Origin: Armatimonadota bacterium
Lineage (GTDB): Bacteria; Armatimonadota; Armatimonadia; Armatimonadales; Capsulimonadaceae
DNA length: 32,449 bases
Assembly (NCBI GenBank): GCA_025354405.1
Contig: JANXMY010000002.1
Span: forward strand, 1-32,449
Direction: 5' to 3'
A model generated the notes under the pieces. It made no database searches and had not been told where the DNA came from. It saw only the letters and a program-made list of their open reading frames with translations. The position numbers were made by a program, and so were the translations under genes. Below, one piece after another: positions 1 to 7,949 of the stretch. The number at the start of each line of letters is the position of its first letter. Within the stretch, counting starts at the first letter, position 1.

Positions 1-101
1 CGCACTTTCTGGAACACAGGGAAGAGTATCGCCGCTAAAATTGCGATGATTGCGATGACAACGAGAAGTTCGATGAGCGTAAAGCCCTTTGACTTATTCA
101 T
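1..101 (-). CDS. Type IV prepilin-like protein (DUF1559 type), N-terminus only
   Basis: Only the first 33 codons lie in the window; the gene runs off the left edge. The product starts MNKSKG and continues with FTLIELLVVIAIIAILAA, a textbook class III (prepilin) signal: a short basic leader, Gly before Phe at the peptidase cleavage site, Glu at +5, then a hydrophobic helix. A Shine-Dalgarno AAGGAA sits just upstream of ATG. In Armatimonadota, Planctomycetota and Lentisphaerota such proteins form large families, often ending in an H-X9-DG motif and often placed next to glycan-use genes. It diverges from the regulator at 401 and shares its operator region. The exact subfamily cannot be judged from the N-terminus alone. 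Confidence 0.85.
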   Translation of the reverse strand, partial: MNKSKGFTLIELLVVIAIIAILAAILFPVFQKV

Positions 102-114
102 GGTTTTCCTTCGT

Positions 115-131
115 TTCCAGTGATAATAGAA
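115..131. promoter_or_regulatory. Possible stray copy of the 17-bp metal-island operator motif
   Basis: TTCCAGTGATAATAGAA matches the site at 10693-10709 at 15 of 17 positions. It lies in the 5' leader of the minus-strand prepilin gene. It may be chance: the sequence is AT-rich and no metal gene is adjacent. Confidence 0.25.
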
Positions 132-267
132 TGTAGTTCTAATAAGCGAGCGTGGTATCATACATCGGAGCGAAAAGATGCTTGACACCGTCGCTGAGTA
201 CCGCAACCAACACCCGAGGACTTCAATATCGCCGTTTTGCTGACCCATGGAGGCTGACTGTAAAACG

Positions 268-296
268 AGTATAACACAGGATTCTGTTAATGTCAA
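268..296 (-). promoter_or_regulatory. Promoter for the prepilin gene
   Basis: On the minus strand TTGACA (291-296) and TATACT (268-273) are separated by exactly 17 bases. The -35 lies wholly in the left arm of the palindrome at 285-316. The transcript would have a leader of about 160 nt before the prepilin ATG. Confidence 0.75.
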
Positions 297-316
297 TAGG
301 AATATTGACATTAACA
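285..316. promoter_or_regulatory. Palindromic operator between divergent promoters
   Basis: Two perfect 14-bp arms, TGTTAATGTCAATA and TATTGACATTAACA, flank a 4-base centre GGAA. Each arm contains a consensus TTGACA -35 element pointing outward. A dimer bound here would block both promoters, so the adjacent GntR/LacI-type regulator is the natural candidate for autoregulation and control of the prepilin gene. That assignment is inference. Confidence 0.8.
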
Positions 317-333
317 TATGTTAGTTGTATAAT
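305..333 (+). promoter_or_regulatory. Promoter for the GntR/LacI-type regulator
   Basis: TTGACA (305-310), a 17-base spacer and TATAAT (328-333) form a perfect sigma-70 consensus. The -35 lies in the right arm of the palindrome. The start codon at 401 is about 60 nt beyond the expected transcription start. Confidence 0.8.
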
Positions 334-400
334 AAATTTGAATTGCACTATATCAATTTCAATCGTCATTGTTTTTTGATGCGGAAACGAAACCCTTCTT

Positions 401-1567
401 ATGTCGACGAACATCAATCAAGCCGAGTGCCTTCTCGGTGATGGCCCCCTGTATCGGCGTATCCAGGACGCCCTGCGCGGACGCATCCGAAAGGGTGACT
501 GGATGCCGGGACAGATGCTGCCAACCCGGCGGGTCCTCTGCTCCGAGTTCGGCACGACCCAGGTGACTTTAGACAAAGCCATCGAGGGTTTGGTCCGCGA
601 AGGGCTGCTGCGGGCCGCACGCGGAAGTGGGACTTTCGTCGCCTCCGTCCCTGTCCGCGCCCTGCGGATTGGCGTGGTCATTAAGCGCAGCGGGCCGGAA
701 GAGGCGCTTGAAGAACATTGGGACGACAACTTTTATTTCGGACCGTTGTTTCGGGGCATCCGCGATGGTGTCACCGGGCAGCCGGTTGAGATGCTCTACT
801 CGAACATCCAAAGCGGCGACTACGCAGATTTTTCCCGCGAAATGGCGCTGGATGGAATGATTCTCATCCTGCCAGCCCTGGAAGATGTGCCGAAGCTGCA
901 CGCCCTGTCCGCCGCCGGCGTGGTCTATGTGGCGGCGGGATTTTCGACGGGCGACCCTGCCGATGCTGACCTTCCCTGCGTAGATACCAACAACCGAGAG
1001 GCCGCAAACGAGGCGGTGACGCACCTGCTGGAACTGGGCCATCGCCGTGTCGCGATCATCAACTTGACAACATCCCAGGGAAACCACCACGACCGATTGG
1101 AAGGCTATTTTGACGCACTTGCCTCGGCGGGACTGGCTGTTATTCCCGATGATCTTGTTCTGTATCCTACGCAATGCATGGATCGGTTTGACTCGCATAT
1201 CGAATCCTGGATCCTCCGAGTTAAAGACTCAGTGGGTCTGCCGACCGCGATTTTTGCCTGTGATTACCGGATGGCGCTCGCGACGCTGCGGGTTCTGCGA
1301 CGGCACAAGCTGCGTGTACCGGAGGACATCTCCCTGGTCATATTCGATGATCCTCTGTCCGCGGCGCATCTGACACCGCCCCTGACTGCCGTCCGCCAGC
1401 CTGTCTACCAGATGGGCCTGCTCGCCGCAAAGCAGCTTCTGGCGGCCCTCCAGGTCGAAGACGCCGCTGCCCCCGCAGCGCAGGGTAAGCAGATCCTCAC
1501 CAATACGCTGATCGTCCGCGAGTCAACATGTCCTCCGGGGACAACGGTCCCCACAGAGGCATATTGA
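401..1567 (+). CDS. GntR-family winged-helix regulator with LacI-type sugar-binding domain
   Basis: This 388-residue protein has the AraR-like layout. Residues about 15-82 form a GntR winged helix (PLYRRIQDALRGRIRKGDW, the LPTRR turn, VTLDKAIEGLVREGLL, then GSGTFVAS closing the wing). From about residue 90 to the end it resembles the periplasmic-binding-fold sensor of LacI/GalR regulators, with HLLELGHRRVAII, a TAIFACDYRMA segment and VPEDISLVIFDD. Such proteins repress sugar genes and release DNA when a sugar binds the C-terminal domain. The neighbours are xylan genes, so xylose or a xylo-oligosaccharide is the likely effector (inference). The ATG at 401 precedes the conserved winged helix; no strong ribosome binding site is seen. 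The gene probably binds the palindrome upstream of itself, and the next gene begins 16 nt after its stop. Confidence 0.9.
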   Translation: MSTNINQAECLLGDGPLYRRIQDALRGRIRKGDWMPGQMLPTRRVLCSEFGTTQVTLDKAIEGLVREGLLRAARGSGTFVASVPVRALRIGVVIKRSGPEEALEEHWDDNFYFGPLFRGIRDGVTGQPVEMLYSNIQSGDYADFSREMALDGMILILPALEDVPKLHALSAAGVVYVAAGFSTGDPADADLPCVDTNNREAANEAVTHLLELGHRRVAIINLTTSQGNHHDRLEGYFDALASAGLAVIPDDLVLYPTQCMDRFDSHIESWILRVKDSVGLPTAIFACDYRMALATLRVLRRHKLRVPEDISLVIFDDPLSAAHLTPPLTAVRQPVYQMGLLAAKQLLAALQVEDAAAPAAQGKQILTNTLIVRESTCPPGTTVPTEAY

Positions 1568-1583
1568 CAGAAAGATAACGACA

Positions 1584-2111
1584 ATGAAACATTCCTTGCT
1601 TTTCTCCTCTTCCTTGACTGCCAGTCTGCTTTGCCTATCTGGGAGCCTGCTGCACTTCGCTTACGCTGGCCCTGCCGCCTCAAACCTAGTCACCGGCGCT
1701 CCCTGGACGCTTCTGTCCCTGTCAGGTTCCGCGCGGATGAGCGGAACGCCGGACGGCACGGCCCAGGTCCTGCATGTAACGGTGCTCAAGCCCGCTAATC
1801 CTTACTACCAAATTCAGCTCACGCACGATATTGCTGCCGCCATTCCCGCCGGAACCCGCCTTCGCTACCAGTTTTCGGCCCGGTCCGCCACGCACAGTAT
1901 TGTGCATGCCGTGGTGGAAAAGCGGACTGCACCCTATACACACTTGATAGACCAGCAGATCACGCTCACCCCGGTTTACAAGCAGTATTCGTTCGTGACG
2001 TCCGTCCCCGCAGCGTATGGGCCTCGCGGAATAGCCGCACGGCTGCAGCTCGGGCAGGGGGCTGGGACTTTCGACTTCAAAGATTTGATCGTCACGAGGA
2101 AAGCTCAATGA
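1584..2111 (+). CDS. Secreted CBM-like beta-sandwich protein
   Basis: A 175-residue protein with a clear Sec signal peptide (MKHSLLF, hydrophobic core, cleavage near AYAGPA). The rest is Ser/Thr/Gly-rich with spaced aromatic residues and hydrophobic strands (NPYYQIQLTH, LRYQFSARS, YKQYSFVTSV), and ends in TFDFKDLIV. This pattern is typical of CBM4/9/22-type carbohydrate-binding modules, which normally sit N-terminal to GH10 xylanases in one chain. Here the module is a separate gene whose stop overlaps the GH10 start by four bases (ATGA), so translation is probably coupled. It may bind xylan beside the enzyme. The family assignment rests on strand pattern and context, not on a specific motif. 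Confidence 0.6.
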   Translation: MKHSLLFSSSLTASLLCLSGSLLHFAYAGPAASNLVTGAPWTLLSLSGSARMSGTPDGTAQVLHVTVLKPANPYYQIQLTHDIAAAIPAGTRLRYQFSARSATHSIVHAVVEKRTAPYTHLIDQQITLTPVYKQYSFVTSVPAAYGPRGIAARLQLGQGAGTFDFKDLIVTRKAQ

Positions 2112-3586
2112 GATTTTGCATCAGCAAGACAGCCCGGACATCTGCTGCTTTTTTTGCGCTTATCGCTATCTTGACCGGTCAGGCACTCCGCGCATCGGCG
2201 CAGGCCGGCTTTCCTGACCGCCTGCGTCGGTATTCCGACAGCAGCGCGGTTCCCTTCCGTATTGGCACCGCCGTCACGCTTCAGGGCGGTCCCTCGCTCT
2301 ATCCGCCGAACGGCTACCAGCCCGGCCTGTTATCAGGTGCTCCGCAGGATAGGGCGTACCAGGCAATGATTCGAAGCCAGTTCAATCAGATTGAGGCCGG
2401 GAACGAGACAAAGATGATGAGTCTTTGGACCGGTGGCGCAGCACGTGTCGATGGCCACTATACTGCACTCACCAATCTTTTCGACGCGAAAGGCCCGCTG
2501 TCACAGCTCTGCCTCTGGGCCGGAGCGCAGCGCCCGAGCCTGACCGTGCGGGGCCACTGCATGGTGTACTTCCAGAATTACACGCTGCCGACCTTTCCGC
2601 AAGGACAGCCCTCCTTGTTTGTGCGGAATGCGGGCGGCAAACAGGTCCTGAACACTGCATACACGCCGGAAGACCTGCGCGATATGCTCCGCTCCTATGT
2701 GCAGCAAGTCGTGGATGCGACAATGGCCCAGAACGCAGCATCACGCATCCGGTACGGCCGGCGGGTCGTGACGGCGTGGGACGTCACCAACGAGATCCTC
2801 CAGGAAGATGCCTCGGCGGTCTCTCCGCACCTTGGCTTTGCCTATCGGGCCGACGACGCTTGGCACAGCAGCGGTCCCAGCAACGTAAAGGGCAGTCCCG
2901 GTTACGATTATGTCAGCGACATCTACCGCTGGGCCGCCCAGGAAATGGCGGCGAATGCCGGCAGGACCATCGGCGGCCGCCGGGTGACCGCCGCGGACGG
3001 ATTTCTGCTCTATTACAACGAATATAACCTGGAGTGGAAAGCCTCCAAGATGGCAGATGCTCTTGCCTTAGTCCGGCATATCCGCGCGACCGGTGGGCGG
3101 GTGGATGGCCTCGGCTTCCAGGCGCATGTGGAGGCGGACGGACTCAATACGACGCAGTTTGAGGCGGGTGTCAGCGCCGCGATCAATGCTGGCCTCCGGT
3201 TCAGCCTGACCGAAGCAGACTGTGCAATCCAGCAGAAGCCCGGACCCGGCAAGCCAGCGGTCGCCCAGCAGCAGATTAATCAAGGGAGGGAGTTCGGAGA
3301 AATGGCCGCGCTCTGCCTCCGTCACAAGCAGTCCTGTGATCTGTTCCAACTCTGGGGCGCAACCGACGACGGCTCCTGGCTGCAAAATGCCCAGGCGACC
3401 CCGATCACGCGCTGGGTCAAAGATACCCGGCCTGGCCCGACTCAGGGACAGAGGGGCTACTGGCCGAAACAGGGTCAGTTTGCCCCGGAAACCTTGTACG
3501 ATCCGGCGACGCGGGCACTAGACCCTAAGTCTGGTCAAATTGTCAGCACTGCCTACGACCAGATACTCGCCGTCCTCAGAAAGTAA
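2108..3586 (+). CDS. Secreted GH10 endo-1,4-beta-xylanase
   Basis: A 492-residue protein with a signal peptide ending near RASAQA. The GH10 barrel signatures appear in order: an N-terminal NETKMMSLW strand, RGHCMVYFQN (the RGHTLVW-like strand with the substrate-binding His), TAWDVTNEILQED carrying the acid/base Glu229, FLLYYNEYNLEW, VDGLGFQAHV, and SLTEADCAI carrying the nucleophile Glu369, followed by an LFQLWGATDDGSWL strand. Both catalytic glutamates are present, so it should cleave internal bonds of xylan outside the cytoplasm or in the periplasm. The protein is longer than a minimal GH10 catalytic domain. Its start overlaps the CBM-like gene, and the GH52 xylosidase follows 34 nt downstream, consistent with sequential xylan breakdown. 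Confidence 0.93.
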   Translation: MRFCISKTARTSAAFFALIAILTGQALRASAQAGFPDRLRRYSDSSAVPFRIGTAVTLQGGPSLYPPNGYQPGLLSGAPQDRAYQAMIRSQFNQIEAGNETKMMSLWTGGAARVDGHYTALTNLFDAKGPLSQLCLWAGAQRPSLTVRGHCMVYFQNYTLPTFPQGQPSLFVRNAGGKQVLNTAYTPEDLRDMLRSYVQQVVDATMAQNAASRIRYGRRVVTAWDVTNEILQEDASAVSPHLGFAYRADDAWHSSGPSNVKGSPGYDYVSDIYRWAAQEMAANAGRTIGGRRVTAADGFLLYYNEYNLEWKASKMADALALVRHIRATGGRVDGLGFQAHVEADGLNTTQFEAGVSAAINAGLRFSLTEADCAIQQKPGPGKPAVAQQQINQGREFGEMAALCLRHKQSCDLFQLWGATDDGSWLQNAQATPITRWVKDTRPGPTQGQRGYWPKQGQFAPETLYDPATRALDPKSGQIVSTAYDQILAVLRK

Positions 3587-3612
3587 ATCCAGAAAGTAAA
3601 TCCAGAAAGTAA
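3578..3612 (+). repeat. 13-bp tandem repeat, about 2.7 copies
   Basis: AGAAAGTAAATCC occurs twice in full and a third time in part. The first copy contains the xylanase stop codon and the last copy lies about 8 bases before the GH52 start. The unit is not a multiple of three, so changes in copy number would alter the spacing between the two genes without affecting either product. Confidence 0.9.
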
Positions 3613-3620
3613 CTTGCATC

Positions 3621-5756
3621 ATGCCGATTAGCCCGTTTTTCAATGCGCACCATGCGCCGATTGGCGCTTTCGCCTCCTTTACGCTGGGTGCTCCTGGCGC
3701 TTCCGGCGGTCTTGGCCTGGAACTTGGCAAGCCTGCCGACCAGAATGTTTTCGTCGCCTTAGAAGCGCGCGAAGGCGGTGCGTTTGAGGCGCTGCCCTTC
3801 TTCAAGTCGGACGATGCCGCGGAAGAAGAGCGGCTTCGCTATGAAGTGGAAGATGCCAATCAGGCGCTGCCGGAGTGGCAGGGTGCACCGTTCCGTGCGT
3901 TCCCGGAGGAGGCGGTTTGCCGTGATTTTCATGTCGCGACCGATACCTGGACCGCCGGAGATTTGACATTTACCCTCTATTCTCCGGTGCGCTCGGTCCC
4001 GGACCCGGAGGCAGGCGACAGCGCGGAGTTGATGGCGGCAGTCCTTCCGGCGGTGCTGGCGGAAGTGACGGTCGACAACACCGGCGGCAGCCGCTCCCGC
4101 CGCGCCTGTTTCGGCTACAGCGGCAGTGACCCCTATTCGGCCATGCGCCGATTGGACGAGACCATGCCGGGCTATGTCGGGGTCGGGCAGGGCCGCGTCA
4201 CCGCGATTGTCTGCGCTGACACCGAAGTTCATTCCGGCCAGGCGTTCGGAGTGGAGACCCTGCTGACGAAAACGGCGGAGACGCCCGAGGAAAACTGGGC
4301 GTTCGGCCTCGGCGGCTGCGGGGCGCTTGTCATGGATGTCCCCGCTGGGGAAGCGCGGACGTTCCAGTTTGCCATCTGCTTCTACCGCAGTGGAACCGCG
4401 ACGACGGGCCTGGACGCTGCCTATTACTACACACGCTTTTATCCGAACATTGAGGCGGTCGGCCGCTATGCGCTGGAAAACTTTGATGATTTGAAGGCGG
4501 CCGCCGTTCATGCGAATGCTCTGGTGGACGAGACCACTCTGTCCGGTGACCAGAAGTTCATGCTCGCGCAGGCGGTGCGCTCCTATTACGGCAGCACGCA
4601 GTTTTTAGTCTTCGAAGGCAGGCCGCTCTGGCTGGTCAATGAAGGCGAGTACCGGCTGATGAACACGTTCGACCTGACCGTGGACCAGCTTTTCTTTGAG
4701 ATGAAGATGAACTCGTGGACCGTCCGTAACGAGCTGGATCTGTTCCGGCAGCGCTACAGCTACTACGATAGCGTGCGTCTGCCGAACGATCCGACGGAGT
4801 ACCCCGGCGGGATCAGCTTCACCCATGACATGGGAGTTGCCAATGGCTTTTCGCGGCCACAGTTTTCGTGCTACGAGCAGGCCGGGCTGACCGGATGCTT
4901 CTCTTACATGACGCACGAACAGGTCGTCAACTGGATCTGCTGCGCCGCCGTCTATGTTACGCAAACCGGCGACAGTGGCTGGCTTAGGGCGAACTTCGTT
5001 ACCCTGGAAGCTTGTTTCGAGAGCCTGCTGAACCGCGATCATCCTGACCCGGCTCAGCGCGATGGAATCATGTCCCTCGACAGCAGCCGCACGCGAGGCG
5101 GCGCGGAGATCACGACGTATGACAGCCTGGACGTCTCGCTGGGCCAGGCTCGTCGCAACGTCTATTTAGCGGGCAAGACCTGGGCCTCTTATGTTGCGCT
5201 TGAGCGCCTGTTCCAGGAAAGCGGTCGGGACGAGCAGGCGCAGCTGGCCGGCGATCAAGCCGAGCGGTGCGCGGCCACGCTGACACGCCACATGACGGAC
5301 GAGGGATATATCCCCGCCGTTCTGGAAGCGGGAAACACGTCACGCATCATTCCGGCAATCGAAGGGCTGGTCTACCCCTACTTTACCGCCTGTGGTGAGG
5401 CGCTGGATCCGGAGGGCCGGTTCGGTCCGTATCTTCAGGCGCTGCGCCGCCACTTGACAACGGTGCTGGAGTCCGGCGACTGCCTCTTCAGTGACGGCGG
5501 CTGGCGGCTCAGCTCGACGAGCAGCAACTCCTGGCTGTCCAAAGTGTATCTATGCCAGTTCGTCGCTCGCCGGATTCTGGATGTCAAGGGCGACGCCGTG
5601 ACCGCCCGTGCCGATGCTGCCCATGCGGGCTGGCTGCGTGCCCCTGGCAACGCTTACTGGGCCTGGAGCGATCAGATGGTCTCAGGACGGGCCGCCGGCA
5701 GCCTTTACTATCCACGCGGCGTCACCGCAATCCTTTGGCTTGAAGAACAATTTTAA
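3621..5756 (+). CDS. GH52 beta-xylosidase
   Basis: This 711-residue protein has no signal peptide and is the usual length for GH52, a small family of retaining beta-xylosidases best known from Geobacillus. It opens with the family signature FFNAHHAPIGAFASFTLG, followed by GGLGLELGKPADQNVFVALE. The conserved catalytic blocks are LWLVNEGEYRLMNTFDLTVD, with Glu341 as probable nucleophile, and ITTYDSLDVSLGQAR, with Asp501 as probable acid/base. These sit six residues later than the described Geobacillus pair Glu335/Asp495, a constant offset. It would release xylose from imported xylo-oligosaccharides in the cytoplasm. The ribosome binding site is weak (AGAAAG within the tandem repeat). Stop and next start are 18 nt apart. 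Confidence 0.92.
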   Translation: MPISPFFNAHHAPIGAFASFTLGAPGASGGLGLELGKPADQNVFVALEAREGGAFEALPFFKSDDAAEEERLRYEVEDANQALPEWQGAPFRAFPEEAVCRDFHVATDTWTAGDLTFTLYSPVRSVPDPEAGDSAELMAAVLPAVLAEVTVDNTGGSRSRRACFGYSGSDPYSAMRRLDETMPGYVGVGQGRVTAIVCADTEVHSGQAFGVETLLTKTAETPEENWAFGLGGCGALVMDVPAGEARTFQFAICFYRSGTATTGLDAAYYYTRFYPNIEAVGRYALENFDDLKAAAVHANALVDETTLSGDQKFMLAQAVRSYYGSTQFLVFEGRPLWLVNEGEYRLMNTFDLTVDQLFFEMKMNSWTVRNELDLFRQRYSYYDSVRLPNDPTEYPGGISFTHDMGVANGFSRPQFSCYEQAGLTGCFSYMTHEQVVNWICCAAVYVTQTGDSGWLRANFVTLEACFESLLNRDHPDPAQRDGIMSLDSSRTRGGAEITTYDSLDVSLGQARRNVYLAGKTWASYVALERLFQESGRDEQAQLAGDQAERCAATLTRHMTDEGYIPAVLEAGNTSRIIPAIEGLVYPYFTACGEALDPEGRFGPYLQALRRHLTTVLESGDCLFSDGGWRLSSTSSNSWLSKVYLCQFVARRILDVKGDAVTARADAAHAGWLRAPGNAYWAWSDQMVSGRAAGSLYYPRGVTAILWLEEQF

Positions 5757-5774
5757 CGAATGAGGGGGAGTGGA

Positions 5775-6650
5775 ATGAAACTTAGCGACGATCAGATTCA
5801 AGCGTTTCAAAGCGACGGTTACCTAGTGGCTGAGAACATGGTTACGGACGCGGACATGGCACCCGTCATCGCCGAATATGAGACATGGATCGACAGGCGT
5901 GCCGAAGCGCTGCTGGCGGAAGGGAAGATCACCGATCCTGCCGCAGACCAGCCGTTCGGCCAGCGCTTCGCCGCGCTGTACGCTCAGGCGCCGGACATCG
6001 GGGACGGCATGGACATCATGGCGATGCGCGGACCGGCGATGTTCGCATTTCTGCACAATTCCACCCTATTGGATGCTGTCGAGTCGCTGATTGGACCGGA
6101 GATTACGTGTAACCCGATCCATCACGTTCGCGCCAAGCCTCCGGCGGCCTTTTCTGGGACAGGGGCCGGCTTCTACAACGTGCCGTGGCATCAGGACGCG
6201 GGCGTGACGTGGGCGGAGGCCGATGAATCCGATATCGTGACGTGCTGGCTGGCATTGGTGGACGCGACGGTGGAAAACGGCTGTATGGAAGTGATGCCGC
6301 GCGTACCGCACTTTCTAGAACATGTGGCCGAGGGTGGCACGACGATTCGACCGGATCTGCTGCCGGAGATTTCCCCGCGTCCGGTCCCGGTCCGAAAAGG
6401 CGGGATCGTCTTCATGCATCGCTGGACGCCGCACCGCTCTACGCCAAATTTCAGCGCTGAAGTGCGCTGGAGTCTGGACTTACGGTATCAAAAGACCGGG
6501 ACTCCGACCGGACGCCCCTTCCACCCCGAGTTTGTCGTCCGCAGCCGTTCCCATCCTGAAACTCAGATGAGCGATTACGCTGAGTGGTGCCAGCTCTGGA
6601 CTCAGGCGCTGGAGAGTGCAGGCAAGGTTCAGGCCCACCGCATCAAATGA
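5775..6650 (+). CDS. Phytanoyl-CoA dioxygenase (PhyH) family Fe(II)/2-oxoglutarate oxygenase
   Basis: A 291-residue cytoplasmic protein of the PhyH superfamily. The iron ligands are visible: His139 and Asp141 in VPWHQDAGV and the distal His220 in TPHRSTPN, with Arg in VRWSLDLRYQ likely binding 2-oxoglutarate. The start at 5775 is chosen because AGGGGGAG lies 4 to 5 bases upstream; an in-frame ATG at 5760 lies before that ribosome binding site. It is the last gene before a strong terminator and 18 nt after GH52, so it is probably co-transcribed with the xylan genes. PhyH proteins near glycan genes are common in Armatimonadota and Planctomycetota, but their substrates are mostly unknown. A role on a xylan substituent or a sugar-derived metabolite is only a guess. 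Confidence 0.87.
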   Translation: MKLSDDQIQAFQSDGYLVAENMVTDADMAPVIAEYETWIDRRAEALLAEGKITDPAADQPFGQRFAALYAQAPDIGDGMDIMAMRGPAMFAFLHNSTLLDAVESLIGPEITCNPIHHVRAKPPAAFSGTGAGFYNVPWHQDAGVTWAEADESDIVTCWLALVDATVENGCMEVMPRVPHFLEHVAEGGTTIRPDLLPEISPRPVPVRKGGIVFMHRWTPHRSTPNFSAEVRWSLDLRYQKTGTPTGRPFHPEFVVRSRSHPETQMSDYAEWCQLWTQALESAGKVQAHRIK

Positions 6651-6651
6651 T

Positions 6652-6689
6652 AAAACCGCCCGCTCCTCTACTGTGGAGCGGGCGGTTTT
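6652..6689 (+). terminator. Rho-independent terminator of the xylan operon
   Basis: A perfect 15-bp stem (AAAACCGCCCGCTCC with its complement GGAGCGGGCGGTTTT) around an 8-base loop ends in a T-run immediately after the dioxygenase stop codon. The A-run on the other side would also allow weak function in reverse. Confidence 0.93.
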
Positions 6690-6826
6690 ATGCTGAACTG
6701 TAGGTCGTTACGGTGTCAGCGTCGCCGCAAGTATCTTGACCTTACTGTTATTTGGCAGGTGTCAAGTTCCACAAGATTGTGAACAAGAGTTTCTGTAGCT
6801 GAGAAGCTCGGTAGGCTCCCTGATAA

Positions 6827-7330
6827 ACAAAGTCGGGTCTTTGGAAAACCAGCGTCAATAATACGAACGTGCCTGTCTCATACTCAGAGAATCAGGCCCT
6901 CGCATCATACGGCGGTTTCAGCGGTTCCAATACCTCGGGGTGCCCGCTTTCAGCATTTAATGGACCTGCCTCTACCGTCTTGCTCTTCGAGGCGCCGGGT
7001 GTCACGACAGACGTGACCAGTGCGGCAGAGACAACCAGCACCGTCGGCGTCGGACTCAACCCCGCCGGGCTGCCCGCCGGCATATGTATCACACAGTCAG
7101 CAGGACATGATCAGCCACTCGCGGCGACCCGTCACGAGAGTTCGACTTATGCCGCCAACTATCTTTTGGCCGACGGTCATGTCAAGTCTCTGAAAATGAC
7201 CAGTGTCGGGGACCCCTGCGGCGGCACAAATCCTCAAAACTTAGCTGCTGATGGTGGTGGAGCAAATCAAGGAGCTGGCCCATCAGTCAATAACATCGGT
7301 AACTTCGCGGCTACTTTCCAAGTTCAGTAA
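6827..7330 (+). pseudogene. C-terminal remnant of an H-X9-DG prepilin-like protein
   Basis: The open frame begins after a stop at 6824 without a prepilin leader, helix or proper start (a GTG at 6869 is the first possible one). The sequence reads like the C-terminal half of a DUF1559-type protein: STVLLFEAP, then RHESSTYAANYLLADGHVKSL, then GNFAATFQVQ at the end. The H to DG distance is 12 rather than 9. No N-terminal half is visible between the terminator at 6689 and this frame, so it is probably a truncated relic, possibly of a relative of the gene at the left edge. Confidence 0.7.
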
Positions 7331-7639
7331 ACGTCTCAGCCATTGCCAGCCCGTGGGAAAATTCAGACTATGGGCTGTTCATATGACACTGGATACCTGG
7401 GTAATCCCGCCAATACGACAAGCGTCAATAAGCCGACATGCCGCCACAGTGACCGGTCTAATTTCTCAATGACGGACGGTTATGTCAAATCGATAGTGGG
7501 AACATCGATCTCTCCTGGCTCCAATGCGGGAAATAGCACCTGCGGGCAAAAAGCCGGGGGCGCTTGTCAACCCTACTTAGGGGATAATGCCGTGGGGACA
7601 CAGAACTCCAGCTTCGTGGCGACATTCAGCATCACTTAA
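7331..7639 (+). pseudogene. Second H-X9-DG prepilin tail, in frame after a single stop
   Basis: Directly after the TAA at 7328-7330 the same frame continues for about 100 codons and contains a canonical H-X9-DG signature, RHSDRSNFSMTDGYVKS, and a family-like end SSFVATFSIT. There is no credible start (first candidate is a TTG at 7343). The tail differs from the preceding one, so this is a second gene end or an old diverged duplication, not a simple repeat. Confidence 0.65.
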
Positions 7640-7651
7640 GATTGAGCGAAC

Positions 7652-7693
7652 GCCAAAAAGGGCGCAGGCCAATTGGCCTGCACCCTTTTTGGC
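7652..7693. terminator. Bidirectional hairpin terminator
   Basis: GCCAAAAAGGGCGCAGGCCAA pairs with the later TTGGCCTGCACCCTTTTTGGC with one mismatch. The A-run and T-run at the stem bases allow termination on both strands, between the prepilin relics and the minus-strand material to the right. Confidence 0.85.
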
Positions 7694-7701
7694 ATTCTGG
7701 C

Positions 7702-7949
7702 ACAGATAACTTGTTCCCAGCCGCCAGGCTATTCGTCGTCAAATACGGATCACTCTGGCTCACCGCACTCCACATCTCCGTGCCGCGAGGATCCCGTTCC
7801 ACGCTCAGCCATTGCGAAACGTCGGGGGTCCCCGGCATTCCCGGCTCCGCGCTGCCGGTGCGGCTGCCGGATTTCGGCGGGGGATAAAAACAAGTCTCCA
7901 CTGTGTCATAACTGAGAGCGGCGAGACTTGTGGTAAAGTGCGCCTCTGA
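7702..7949. other. No confident gene; possible unrecognised fragment
   Basis: A minus-strand frame here reads WLSVERDPRGTEMWSAVSQ followed by SDPYLTTN and looks protein-like, but it has no family I recognise, no ribosome binding site, and it runs on through the hairpin terminator. It may be the tail of a lost gene. The space separates the PadR gene from the terminator. Confidence 0.3.

Noticed and set aside
3759-5343. Long open frames antisense to the GH52 gene
   Set aside because: They lie opposite a well-supported GH52 gene in GC-rich sequence, have no ribosome binding sites or motifs, and are composition artefacts.
5760-5774. ATG at 5760 as dioxygenase start
   Set aside because: The ribosome binding site AGGGGGAG is downstream of it and fits ATG at 5775.
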